Below are positions 1 through 9,122 of a stretch of 64,000 nt of DNA, piece by piece; position 1 is the first letter of the stretch; each line of letters starts with the position of its first letter. Below the pieces are notes generated by a model. That model had not been told where the DNA came from. It saw only the letters and a program-made list of their open reading frames with translations, and ran no database searches. The position numbers were made by a program, and so were the translations under genes. Source of the DNA: Gordoniibacillus kamchatkensis (GTDB taxonomy: Bacteria > Bacillota > Bacilli > Paenibacillales > NBRC-103111); NCBI RefSeq assembly GCF_000829455.1, contig NZ_JXAK01000032.1:1-64000 (forward strand). Direction: 5' to 3'.

Positions 1-42
1 ATAATGATGAATTTTATTGGACCACTTTTCAAGCAGGTTTCA

Positions 43-212
43 GGTTACAGAAGATATGGCTGCACTGCGGATTGGAAATGTGGGTCTCCGGCATCGCCCA
101 CACTCGTGTTCCCTCGAACAGGGAAAGTAAAGGTGGGAACACGAGTTCAAAGGCGCACGCTACGCTCCAAGGCCTACATTTCCATCCTCCGTTCTGCCTT
201 TCTTGGGCAACC
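43..212 (+). repeat. Dispersed MITE-like repeat, copy 1
   Basis: First of three copies in this window (others at about 10721-10892 and, inverted, 34958-35105). The right terminal repeat CTTTCTTGGGCA is at 198-209; the left end is decayed but the neighbouring ATGGCTGC is recognisable near 55. Internally there is a hairpin made of CTCGTGTTCCC (about 101-113) and GGGAACACGAG (about 137-147), which is also present in copy 3. Short reading frames across the copies look alike only because the nucleotides are conserved; no ribosome binding site or codon bias supports a protein. It lies just upstream of the surface-protein gene that starts at 288. Confidence 0.7.
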
Positions 213-287
213 CGGGGATTTATTTTTAAACCAAATTTAAACTGACGGCACTATTCTTATACCTTGTTGGGAGTACATGCAAGATGA

Positions 288-3200
288 ATGAACATCGGGA
301 GCGTGCATGGGAAGATGAGAGATTGGGTTTCACGAGGGCTGCGGCTGTTCATAGCCGGCATTTTGTTCATCGGGGGGGCGGCCGGAACGCCGCTGTTTGA
401 AAAACGTGCGCAAGCGGCAGAGTACAGCTGGGGAAGCGATACAGCGATTACTGCCAGCGATTTGACGGGAGTTGAATATAACGGAAAATTCGTGGCCGTC
501 GATAAAGCCGGAGAGGTGCTGAACTCCTCGGACGGCAAAACCTGGACGAAGGTAACAACCATTTCGAATGCGAGACTGAACGGGGTAGTATTTTCGTTCC
601 AAGCTGCTGCGTTCGTCGCTGTCGGAACGGACACCGTAACCGGCGCTGCCGTTGCCTTCACATCTTGGGATAACGGGGCGACGTGGAATAGGCATAACGT
701 AGGGGTCAATGCGGAATTAAAATCCGTTTCTTCCGCACAGATGGACAATACGATTGTGGCTGTAGGGGACAACGGTACGATCGTCGTTTCTTCGGACGGC
801 GGAACGAGCTGGCATACGCCCGCGAGCGTCCCTTCGGGGTCGGCGCCCTCTTTCACCGGCACGGCCTTCTCCCCCAACGGCATGTTTATTGCGGTAGGCT
901 CGGGGGGCGCATGCTGGTATTCCACTGATAGTGGAGAGAACTGGCAAGCCCTTTCGCTCGGCACGTCGGAAAACTTGAACGGCGTTGTGCAGCTTGGGGT
1001 CTTTTACGTGCTTGGCGACAACAATACAGTTTATATGGTTTGGCCGGATTCGAAATCCATTTACAAGGTTACCGGATTTCCCGACAGCGTGGCCGGAAGG
1101 AAATTTACAAGCATAGCAAGCGATTATCCTAACTCATATGTCATTGTGGGGAATAACGGAACCGTGCTCACTTCTCCCAACGGCAGCAGCAACTGGACGG
1201 ACGAGTCGGTCGCAGGCGGCCCTGACTTCAATGCCATTATCGAATCGAATGGCGGGTTATATACGGCGGTGGGGACAAACGGCGCGATCTATCATCGCTT
1301 GAGCAGCAATGCGAATCTTTCCGCTCTGACTGTGGGACAAGCTTCACTAAGCCCTTCTTTTTCTGCGGCTGTAACAGGCTACTCGGCAAACGTTTCGAAT
1401 GAGGTAAATTCGATCGGCATCAAAGCAGCCCTCGCGGACGGGAAGGCGCAGGGGCTGACGATTGGCGGTCAGACTGCAGCAAACAATGCAGCCATGAATG
1501 TCTCTTTGAGTGTGGGTCCCAATCCGATCGATATCGTGGTGAAGGCCCAGGACGGGACAACGAAGACGTATACGGTGACCGTGAACCGGGACATTTCCAA
1601 AAACTTGTCCCATCTGACGATCGACAGCGGAAAGTTGCAGCCGGATTTTGCACCCGGCCAGCCATACTATACGGCGACCGTCGCCCAATCGGTCAACCAG
1701 CTTGCCATCACGCCGACGCTTGAAGACTCGGCAGCTGCAATCAAGTTGGGAGGCAATCCGGTCGCGAACGGCCAGACGGTCAGCGTTCCCTTATCGTCAG
1801 GAGACAACACGATAATCCTGCAAATATTCGGTCAGATCCCGGGTGTCCATCAGGATTATACGCTTCAGGTTTACCGTACGTCAGCGCCTTACGATATCAT
1901 GCTATCCCGGACAAGCGTAAGGGAAGATGCGGCGATCGGGACGACGGTCGGAAGCTTGACAGCGGCCGATGCGGATGCGGGAGATACGTTTACCTTCAGC
2001 TTGGCCGACGGCACCGGTGCGGATGATAACTCCAGCTTTGCGATTTCGGGCGGCCAATTAGTGACGAATGCGACTTTTCGGGCTTCGGCGAAAAGCCTTT
2101 ACCGCATTCGGGTGCAAGTAACCGATTCCGCAGGAAACATCTATGAGAAGCCGTTCCAAATTCAAATCGAGGATGTGACCGCCCCCGTTATTACGGGAGT
2201 GACGGACCAGGCCAGCTATACATCCGCAGTGGCGCCGGATTCCCCCGATTCGGATATCGCAAGTGTCGAGCTCAGCCGGGATGGAGCGCCGGTTGCAGGA
2301 TATGCGCTCGGTACGCCGATCAGCGCCACAGGCCGCTATGTGTTGAAAGTTTCGGATACGTCGGGAAATGCAAGCAGTGTACAGTTTTCCGTGCTTTCAG
2401 CCAACACCGCTTTGGCGGATGTGCAGCTTGACGGAACTGCCTTGAGCGAGTCGCCCGAAACCGCCGGTCTGTATACCGCCTTTGTCTCCACTGACGAAGA
2501 GACCGCCATGGCGGCCGTATCGCCCGCGGATGCGGGCGCGACCGTGACCGTTAACGGGCAGGCGGCGTCCGGCGGGCAAGCGGTGCCTATACGGCTGCGG
2601 TACGGGACGAATGAGATTCCTATTATCGTAACGGCTCAAGACGGCGTGCATATTCGATCGTATACGTTGAAGATCACTAGAAAATTGAGCTCCGTCGCTC
2701 GCTTGTCGTCGCTTGAAATTTCCGGGGCGACCCTCGAGCCCGCTTTTAACGAAAACGTGACTTCCTACCAGGCAACCGCGCCTTTTGACGCGAGTGCGGT
2801 TTCCGTCACGGCGGCAGTGTATGATTTGCGTGCCGCATTGACCATTAACGGACAGGGGGCCGTCAGCGGGCAAGCCATACCGCCTATCGCGCTTGGCGCA
2901 GAGGATAGAACGATTCAGATCGTAGTCACCGCGCAGGACGGCTCTACGCAACCATATACCGTTATCGTTCACAGGGAGGACGCACCGGGGCCGACCCAAG
3001 AGGAGCTGGACGCACAGGCTGTGACTTGGGATTTGGCCGGCCTGTCCATCGGCTATGTGCCAGGCGACTCCGAGAGCGGGGTAACCGGAAACTTGAAGCT
3101 GCCCGCTACAGGTGCAAACGGTACTGTTATTTCATGGAGCAGCAGCAAGCCGGCGGTTGTTTCGAACAGCGGGGCAGTCATTCGTCCTTCTTACAGCAGC

Positions 3201-4130
3201 GGGAATGCGGACGTCACGCTGACGGCGGAAGTTGCGAAGAACGGGGCAAGAGGGTCGAAAACGTTCCGGCTGGTTATTAAAGCCGAACCGATGCGGCCAA
3301 CTGTCCCGTCCGATCCGGGAGACACCGGATCGGATGGCCCGGGGGCGGGAGCCGCTGTGCCGGAGAGCCCGGCACCGGGGGGCTCGGCGGTAACCCCTCC
3401 ACCGCATACGGATGCCGGGCCGGCGCCGGACTTGTCGCAGAAACGAGACGAAGGCGCTGCGGCTGCGGGTTCCTACTTCATGTCAAAGGTCGTCGATGCT
3501 GCCGCTGTCGTTTCTTATTTCCAATCAAAAGCCGCAACGGCCAAACAGTCCCCGGCCATTCAGCCATTCCCGGATACGCAGCAACATTGGGCTGAGCGGG
3601 CGATTCGCACTTTTGCCGAGCTGGACATTGCCCACGGCTACGGAGACGGAACCTTTAAGCCGGACAACCAAATTACACGCGCCGAATTCGCGTTCCTGTT
3701 GACGCGCGCATTCGATATCCAGGCAGGCGGCTCCCAAGCCGACGCTTCGTTCTCCGATCTGAACGGCCATTGGGCTCAAGCCGTAATCGTGACGCTCGCT
3801 GATGCGGGGATTACCGGCGGCTACGGGGATGGCTCCTTCCGGCCTGACAAACCGATCTCCCGGGAGGAGATGGTCGTCATGCTGTCGCGCGTTCTGAACC
3901 TTCAGGCGCTGCCAAAGGATGGCGATAAGGGCAGCTTTACCGATCTGGGCGATTCTTACGCTTCCGAGCAAATCCGCGCGGCCGCGCAAGCGGGTATTAT
4001 AAACGGCATGGCGGACGGCAGCTTCGTGCCGAAACAAAACGCTACGCGAGCAGAAGCTCTGACCGTTCTGCTAAACGCTTTGAACCGCATTCCGCAAATC
4101 AAAGCGGTTTTGGATACGTTCCAATCATAA
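288..4130 (+). CDS. Secreted S-layer-anchored multidomain surface protein
   Basis: Large exported protein of 1280 residues. A signal peptide (hydrophobic core about residues 17-34) ends near AQA at 41-43. Residues about 50-340 hold five BNR/YCF48-like beta-propeller blades (SSDGKTW, SWDNGATW, SSDGGTSW, STDSGENW). Cadherin-like beta-sandwich domains follow at about 341-434, 435-530, 704-800 and 801-897, each ending in a TYTVTVNR-like strand; a cadherin-type repeat is at 535-628. A bacterial Ig-like domain (about 905-1000) and a Pro/Gly linker lead to three SLH domains at the C terminus (from about 1105; motifs HWAERAI, GYGDGTFKP, TRAEF), which bind pyruvylated cell-wall polymer. Likely a cell-surface adhesin or carbohydrate-binding protein; its ligand is unknown. 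The start is uncertain: ATG 288 or ATG 315, since the GGGAG at 269 is rather far from 288. Confidence 0.88.
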   Translation: MNIGSVHGKMRDWVSRGLRLFIAGILFIGGAAGTPLFEKRAQAAEYSWGSDTAITASDLTGVEYNGKFVAVDKAGEVLNSSDGKTWTKVTTISNARLNGVVFSFQAAAFVAVGTDTVTGAAVAFTSWDNGATWNRHNVGVNAELKSVSSAQMDNTIVAVGDNGTIVVSSDGGTSWHTPASVPSGSAPSFTGTAFSPNGMFIAVGSGGACWYSTDSGENWQALSLGTSENLNGVVQLGVFYVLGDNNTVYMVWPDSKSIYKVTGFPDSVAGRKFTSIASDYPNSYVIVGNNGTVLTSPNGSSNWTDESVAGGPDFNAIIESNGGLYTAVGTNGAIYHRLSSNANLSALTVGQASLSPSFSAAVTGYSANVSNEVNSIGIKAALADGKAQGLTIGGQTAANNAAMNVSLSVGPNPIDIVVKAQDGTTKTYTVTVNRDISKNLSHLTIDSGKLQPDFAPGQPYYTATVAQSVNQLAITPTLEDSAAAIKLGGNPVANGQTVSVPLSSGDNTIILQIFGQIPGVHQDYTLQVYRTSAPYDIMLSRTSVREDAAIGTTVGSLTAADADAGDTFTFSLADGTGADDNSSFAISGGQLVTNATFRASAKSLYRIRVQVTDSAGNIYEKPFQIQIEDVTAPVITGVTDQASYTSAVAPDSPDSDIASVELSRDGAPVAGYALGTPISATGRYVLKVSDTSGNASSVQFSVLSANTALADVQLDGTALSESPETAGLYTAFVSTDEETAMAAVSPADAGATVTVNGQAASGGQAVPIRLRYGTNEIPIIVTAQDGVHIRSYTLKITRKLSSVARLSSLEISGATLEPAFNENVTSYQATAPFDASAVSVTAAVYDLRAALTINGQGAVSGQAIPPIALGAEDRTIQIVVTAQDGSTQPYTVIVHREDAPGPTQEELDAQAVTWDLAGLSIGYVPGDSESGVTGNLKLPATGANGTVISWSSSKPAVVSNSGAVIRPSYSSGNADVTLTAEVAKNGARGSKTFRLVIKAEPMRPTVPSDPGDTGSDGPGAGAAVPESPAPGGSAVTPPPHTDAGPAPDLSQKRDEGAAAAGSYFMSKVVDAAAVVSYFQSKAATAKQSPAIQPFPDTQQHWAERAIRTFAELDIAHGYGDGTFKPDNQITRAEFAFLLTRAFDIQAGGSQADASFSDLNGHWAQAVIVTLADAGITGGYGDGSFRPDKPISREEMVVMLSRVLNLQALPKDGDKGSFTDLGDSYASEQIRAAAQAGIINGMADGSFVPKQNATRAEALTVLLNALNRIPQIKAVLDTFQS

Positions 4131-4142
4131 CTTTGGAGGACT

Positions 4143-5155
4143 ATGGGAATGTTCATTCCGATCGTTATGCTGACGATCATTGGGGGAGCGATGCTCTATT
4201 TTGGAACGGCGGGCGTGCTTCTTTTGTTTGCACCTAAAGGGAAAAGAGTGACCTTGGAGCAGCTCGGGGCGGAGCCGATAACCCAGGATTTGTCCGGGCT
4301 TCCCGCTTTGTCGAAATATAGGGCGAGAGACGGGGCCGAACTGGAGTATCGATACTATCCCGCTCGCGGCGTTCCGGACAAGCCGGTGTTCATTTTGCTG
4401 CACGGCATCAGCGTGGACGGCAAGTATCTTCATACTTTGGCAAGCCGGATAGCGCAAAGGGCGATGGCTCACGTATACGTACCTAATTTCCGAGGATACG
4501 GCGAAGGGCCGCAAAGAAGAGGGGATATCGATTACGTCGGCCAGTTGGAAGACGATTTGGCGGATTTGATCCGCTTCATCCATATGGATCACCCGTCGAT
4601 GCCGATCGCACTCGGAGGGCATTCGGCCGGGGGCGGTACGGCGCTTCGTTTCGCAGCCGGCAAATACGGAGCGCTTGTCGATGCCTGCCTGCTGCTTTCG
4701 CCTGCGCTTCCGCCGAGCGCTCCCATCCATAAAAAAGAGAAGCCCGCCAGCTTACCAGTCTCAGTATGCCTCGTCTGATCGGACTTATGATGCTGAACGC
4801 GGTAGGCGTGCAGGCGCTGGGCGGATTGCCGGTCATGCAAATCAACAAGCCCGAGGAGACGCTGGACGGCACGGAAACGCTGTCGCTCAGCTACCGTCTG
4901 CTCGTTTCGCGCATGCCGCCGCTCCGTTACGAGCCGTTCTTGCGGGCGCTGCCCGGATCGTCGCTTGTTCTCGTCGGCGAGCGGGATGAAGAGTTTGCGG
5001 CGGAGAAGTACGGCCCGCTCTTCGCTCTGCATACCGATGCCAAAGTCGAAGTGCTTCCGGGCCTGACTCATGACGGCATTTTGCTCGGCGAAGAAACGTT
5101 TCGCAAGGTTGAGGCGTGGTGGAACAAGCTTGATTTGAAACCGCGCGGGACTTAA
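4143..5155 (+). pseudogene. Alpha/beta hydrolase, single-base frameshift
   Basis: Membrane-anchored serine hydrolase of about 337 residues if restored. The N terminus is a hydrophobic anchor, followed by LLHGISVDG (oxyanion region), the nucleophile elbow GGHSAGGG and, after the break, an acid motif (LVGERDEEF) and the catalytic histidine (LTHDGILL). The first frame runs 4143-4778 and the second carries the C-terminal third to 5155. They join if one A is added to the A-run at about 4731-4736, giving HKKREARQLTSLSM. The start has a clear GGAGG eight bases upstream. It sits 12 bp after the SLH protein gene and is probably cotranscribed. Either a recent inactivation or a homopolymer read error. 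Confidence 0.8.
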
Positions 5156-5237
5156 ACAATTTCGTGCACCCGGCTCGTAAGGCTTATGTTAAACTAATAG
5201 CAGTAGATGCGATTCGACTCGATTTGGGGAGGAACCG

Positions 5238-7367
5238 ATGCGGAAGTCCGCGCTTCACAGCGTAATGCTGCTTATACTGTTGGTCGGCACGGTATTTTGC
5301 GCTGGCGAAGCCGGGGCTGCAGCGCAAACGCCATATGCTGTCCGCGGTGTACTGGATGCAACGGGCTGGAGCATGGAGCGGGATGGAGACATTCCGCTGG
5401 ATGGAGAATGGGAGTTTTATTGGAACCGGCTTTTGGACCCGCATGAACTGAACGATCCGTCCTCCCTCTTGAATCCCTCCTATGTGAAAGTGCCAAAGGA
5501 GTGGCGCAGCTATACGATCGACGCCAAGCCTCTATCCAACGAGGGATATGCGACGTATCGGCTGCGAATCGGACTGGCTCCCGAAGAGTTGCATAAGCAT
5601 GAGGCGCTGTACATTTCAGGGGTAGCCACGGCCTACCGCCTCTGGATCGACGGCATCCTGGCCGCTTCGAACGGCACTGTAGGGACCAGCCGAGACAGCA
5701 TGATTCCGCGGAACTACGCCAAAATTGTGACGTTTACGCCGGATAAGCAGGAAATCGAGCTTGTGCTGCAAGTTTCCAACTTCGTTCAGCGAAAAGGCGG
5801 ATTATGGGCGGCGATCCGGCTTGGGAGCGAGCAGCAAATGAGCTACGAACGGGACAAAAGGGTCACGGTCGAAGCCTCGCTGTCGGCGAGTCTTGCGATC
5901 ATGGGGTTGTATCACCTCGTGCTTTTCCTGCTCAGACGCAAAGACAAATCGCCGCTGTTTTTTGGCGCGCTCTGTTTGCTCATTGCCGTACGGACGCTGT
6001 TCGTAGGCGAGGCGCTGGCGATTCGGCTGTTTCCGGACATCAGCTGGGAATGGGGCGCTAAGCTGGAGTATCTCGGCGTACTGCTCGGCATTGCCATGGT
6101 CATGGCGCTCGTATATGCCCAATACCCCGGCGAAATGGGCAGAAAGCTGCGCAATGCCGCCGTCTGGATCAGCGTCTGTTGCGCAGCGGCGGTACTTGCT
6201 ACAACCGCCGGTTTCTATACTCGTCTGATGCTTGCTTTTCAGCTATGGATATTACTGTGCTTCGGATATGTCGCCTTCGTATACGTTCTGGCGCTGCTAA
6301 GAAGGAAGGAAGCCGCCGGTTCCAACTGCGTTGCGCTCTTTCTATTCATCGCTGCAGCCGTTAACGATACTTTGTACTACAATCATGTCGTTGCCACGGG
6401 AGATTCGTTTCCTCTCGGCTTGGTCGGAGCGCTGTTTATGCAATCGTTCGTTTTGTCGCGCAAATTTTCCCGTTCTTTCAAGCAGGTGGAGAAGCTTTCC
6501 GACGAGCTGGCAATCATCAACGAAACGTTGGAAGAAAAAATTAAAGAAAGAACCGTGCAGCTTCGCCAGTCGGTGGCCGGCTTGCAAAAGGCCAACGACG
6601 AGCTCTCGCAGCTGGAAGGGTCCCGACGCCGCCTGATGTCCGGCATTTCGCACGAGCTCGGCACGCCGCTTACGCTTATCCAAGGTTATGTGAACGGGAT
6701 GATGGACGGAGTCATCGACCCGGGAGATCCGAAATATTTGCGGCTGATTTACGAGAAAACCGTGCATCTGGACCGGATCATCGGCGACTTGATGGAATTG
6801 TCCAGGCTGGAAGCGAGGCAGATGGCGTTTCTCTTTGAACCGCTTCCGGCGGAAGACTATTTTCGCCATATCTATGATAAATACGAGCTTGAGCTTCATT
6901 CGAACGGCCTGCAATTCGAGTGGAGCGGACTCGGGACGGCTGAGGAGAGCCCGGAGAGCGGCGGCGCAATCGCCGTTTTTTCGGGCGATCCGCTTCGGGT
7001 GGAGCAAGTCGTCTCCAATTTGCTTACTAACGCCACAAAGTTCACGTCCGCAGGCGGGACGATCCGGATGGAGCTGCGGTATGAGCCGGAGCCGGGCAGT
7101 GTCGTTTTGCGCGTATCGGATACCGGGGAAGGCATTCCCGAGGAGGACCTTCCGTTTATTTTCGACCGGTTCTATCGCGGCAAAGGCTCGAAGGAACGCC
7201 GGGCTGTCGGTACGGGACTTGGTCTCGCTATCGCCAAGGAAATCGTCGAGGCGCATGGAGGAACGATCGGCGTGGAAAGCGAGCCGGGTCAAGGAAGCAC
7301 GTTTTATTTCAAGCTTCCGGCCTGGCACGAATCGCCTGGCGGCAGCTTAGAGGGAGAGGCGGGATAA
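5238..7367 (+). CDS. Sensor histidine kinase with 7TM (7TMR-DISM type) input module
   Basis: Membrane sensor kinase of 709 residues. A signal sequence is followed by an extracytoplasmic beta-rich domain (about 30-205, resembling 7TMR-DISM extracellular modules that may bind sugars), then about seven transmembrane helices (about 210-415), a coiled coil (about 420-460), and the phospho-acceptor motif SHELGTPL with His472. The ATPase part shows an N box (NLLTNATKF), G1 (DTGEGI), the F box and G2 (GTGLGLAI). ATG 5238 has GGGGAGG six bases upstream. It ends 4 bp before the response regulator, so the two form an operon. The stimulus is not evident; a role in envelope or carbohydrate sensing is inference from the input domain. 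Confidence 0.93.
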   Translation: MRKSALHSVMLLILLVGTVFCAGEAGAAAQTPYAVRGVLDATGWSMERDGDIPLDGEWEFYWNRLLDPHELNDPSSLLNPSYVKVPKEWRSYTIDAKPLSNEGYATYRLRIGLAPEELHKHEALYISGVATAYRLWIDGILAASNGTVGTSRDSMIPRNYAKIVTFTPDKQEIELVLQVSNFVQRKGGLWAAIRLGSEQQMSYERDKRVTVEASLSASLAIMGLYHLVLFLLRRKDKSPLFFGALCLLIAVRTLFVGEALAIRLFPDISWEWGAKLEYLGVLLGIAMVMALVYAQYPGEMGRKLRNAAVWISVCCAAAVLATTAGFYTRLMLAFQLWILLCFGYVAFVYVLALLRRKEAAGSNCVALFLFIAAAVNDTLYYNHVVATGDSFPLGLVGALFMQSFVLSRKFSRSFKQVEKLSDELAIINETLEEKIKERTVQLRQSVAGLQKANDELSQLEGSRRRLMSGISHELGTPLTLIQGYVNGMMDGVIDPGDPKYLRLIYEKTVHLDRIIGDLMELSRLEARQMAFLFEPLPAEDYFRHIYDKYELELHSNGLQFEWSGLGTAEESPESGGAIAVFSGDPLRVEQVVSNLLTNATKFTSAGGTIRMELRYEPEPGSVVLRVSDTGEGIPEEDLPFIFDRFYRGKGSKERRAVGTGLGLAIAKEIVEAHGGTIGVESEPGQGSTFYFKLPAWHESPGGSLEGEAG

Positions 7368-7370
7368 CCG

Positions 7371-8072
7371 ATGGCGCATATTATGCTTGTCGAGGACGAG
7401 GCGGATATCCGCGAGTTGGTGCGGCTGTACTTGGTCAAGGAGGGGTACCGGGTGTCCGTCGCGGAAACGGGGGAACAGGCGATGGAGCTTGCCCTGAGAG
7501 ACCGATTCGATCTGTTTGTGCTGGACGTCATGCTTCCCGATACGAACGGGATGGAGCTTTGCCGGCGTATTCGCGCCAGTTCCGATGCCGTGATTCTCTT
7601 CCTTACCTGCAAAAGGGAGAGCGACGACATTATCGCCGGTCTGGAGATCGGCGCGGACGATTATGTCGTGAAGCCGTTCAACCCGAATATGCTGGTGGCG
7701 CGGATTACGGGCCACCTTCGCCGCTCCGCTCTGGCCGCCGCTTCCGACGCGGGAAGACGCAAAGACGGCCGGCTGTGGCGGCATGGCCGTCTGGAAGTGG
7801 ACTTTGGCAATTACGAGGTGCGGGTGGACGGAAACGCAATCCCCATGTATGCCAAGGAGAAGCAGCTGCTGACGTTTTTCATTCAGAACCCGAATCAGGT
7901 GTTCAGCGTACGCCAGCTGTACGAACACATTTGGGGCTGGGATCGCGAAAGCGACGAACGTACGGTCATGGTGCATATCCGCAATCTGCGCAAAAAGATC
8001 GAACAGGATCCGGGAAATCCGCGATATGTCGTGACTGTGCGCGGGTTCGGCTACAGGTTTTGCGTGGAATAG
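7371..8072 (+). CDS. OmpR/PhoB-family response regulator
   Basis: DNA-binding response regulator of 233 residues. The N-terminal receiver domain has the acidic pair ED at 8-10, phospho-acceptor Asp52 (in VLDVMLPD), the conserved Thr (LTCK) and Lys (VVKPF). The C-terminal winged helix has the usual ending (RTVMVHIRNLRKKIE, VRGFGYRF). Translationally coupled to the histidine kinase upstream (3 bp gap), which is its obvious partner. No neighbouring target gene is obvious. Confidence 0.95.
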   Translation: MAHIMLVEDEADIRELVRLYLVKEGYRVSVAETGEQAMELALRDRFDLFVLDVMLPDTNGMELCRRIRASSDAVILFLTCKRESDDIIAGLEIGADDYVVKPFNPNMLVARITGHLRRSALAAASDAGRRKDGRLWRHGRLEVDFGNYEVRVDGNAIPMYAKEKQLLTFFIQNPNQVFSVRQLYEHIWGWDRESDERTVMVHIRNLRKKIEQDPGNPRYVVTVRGFGYRFCVE

Positions 8073-8330
8073 AGCGGGAGAGGGCGTCTCTTGTTTCATT
8101 GCCTGTTCGGGATGCTAAAGCGAATTGGACATCATTTGGAACGGTGCGAGCGCTTCCGCCAACCGCGTAAGCGCGAGCGCATCTTGTTTGATGGGTTCAG
8201 CTCAAGTCCTCGGCGCTATAGCCGTTCGGGAAAAGCGTATGTCCCGAAGGAAGGTGTAACCTGATTCGTTTTGCCTAGCGACCAGATTCGTAAAATGGCG
8301 TCATGCGGGACGCTATTAGAGCCTGAATAG
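8073..8330. other. Intergenic stretch without a recognisable gene
   Basis: About 260 bp between the response regulator and the truncated epimerase. No convincing reading frame or terminator. The bases around 8112-8135 resemble, after a 5-bp gap, a stretch read on the minus strand at about 28282-28320. The missing N-terminal half of the epimerase that follows is not present here. Confidence 0.5.
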
Positions 8331-8906
8331 ACTAGCGGGGAAGGGGAAAGAGCCGGGGAAACGTTCCGCTCGGAGCCTAAAGGGTGGGGGCCTTACATCG
8401 CTCCTTCCGTCGATGTGCTTTCGCAGTATGTGGACAAAGGGATTCCGATTGTAACCGCTTTTCCCGGGCAAGTATACGGGGCCGACTCCTGGTTCCCGCA
8501 GCTGTTTCTGGAGCCTCTTGCGAAAAATAAACCGGTAACCGGTCTGAAAGGCCATAACCCCATTTTTTCGCCTATCCATGTCGATGATTGCTCCCGAGCC
8601 CTGCTATTTCTGCTGGATGCAGGGCAGCCCGGGGAGAAGTATATTCTCGTTGACGACAAGCCGATCCGGAGCGGGGACATTACGACGCTCGCCGCTCAAG
8701 CTCTTAACGTGCCGGACAAGAAGCGGTATGTTCCCACCTGGCTGTGCCGCATGCTGCTTGGACCGGTCCTGACCGAATATGCAACTGCCCATACGAACTT
8801 CTCGAACGAGAAGTTGAAAAAGGCCGGATTTACGTATTTGTATCCGACGATTCAAGCGGGCATTGCGAATGTAGTGGAAGAGTGGAGGAAGCGGGAAAAC
8901 GCTTAA
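8331..8906 (+). pseudogene. NAD-dependent epimerase (SDR) fragment, N terminus missing
   Basis: Only the C-terminal part of an extended short-chain dehydrogenase is present: WGPYIAPSVDVLSQYV, the substrate-region FPGQVYG, HVDDCSRALLFLLD and a helical C terminus, ending at 8906. The Rossmann glycine motif and the beginning of the catalytic domain are absent; the frame is closed by a stop at 8328-8330. The first ATG is at 8415 and has no convincing ribosome binding site. Most likely a deletion remnant. A weak hairpin with GAGGG and CCCTC arms follows at about 8933-8960. Confidence 0.75.
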
Positions 8907-8984
8907 CGAACGCAAAACGCGCTTCGCGGAAGAGGGGGGACCCGGCTGGGTTCCCTCTCGCTATTTACATATGCCGCAAATACA

Positions 8985-9030
8985 TTGACAATCGAAAAGA
9001 TCCAACTTACAGTGGTTTCTATGAACCACT
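8985..9030 (+). promoter_or_regulatory. Promoter and operator of the MocR-type gene
   Basis: TTGACA (8985-8990), a 17-bp spacer and TACAGT (9008-9013) form a good sigma-A promoter. The perfect inverted repeat AGTGGTT-N6-AACCACT (9011-9030) lies over the -10 end and start point, where a repressor would block transcription. Autoregulation by the MocR protein is inference from position. Confidence 0.6.
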
Positions 9031-9122
9031 TGCCGATTTTGCGGCGGCAGCCGTAACGAAAGCGAGGCCGCTCTCTATCATAAGGCCTTCGCGGAACAAG
9101 GCGGAGAGGCAGGGACGGCGGC

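Noticed and set aside
4-240. Short plus-strand frame, similar to ones at 10677-10916 and 34865-35092
   Set aside because: Similarity comes from the dispersed repeat itself; no start signals and no codon-level conservation.
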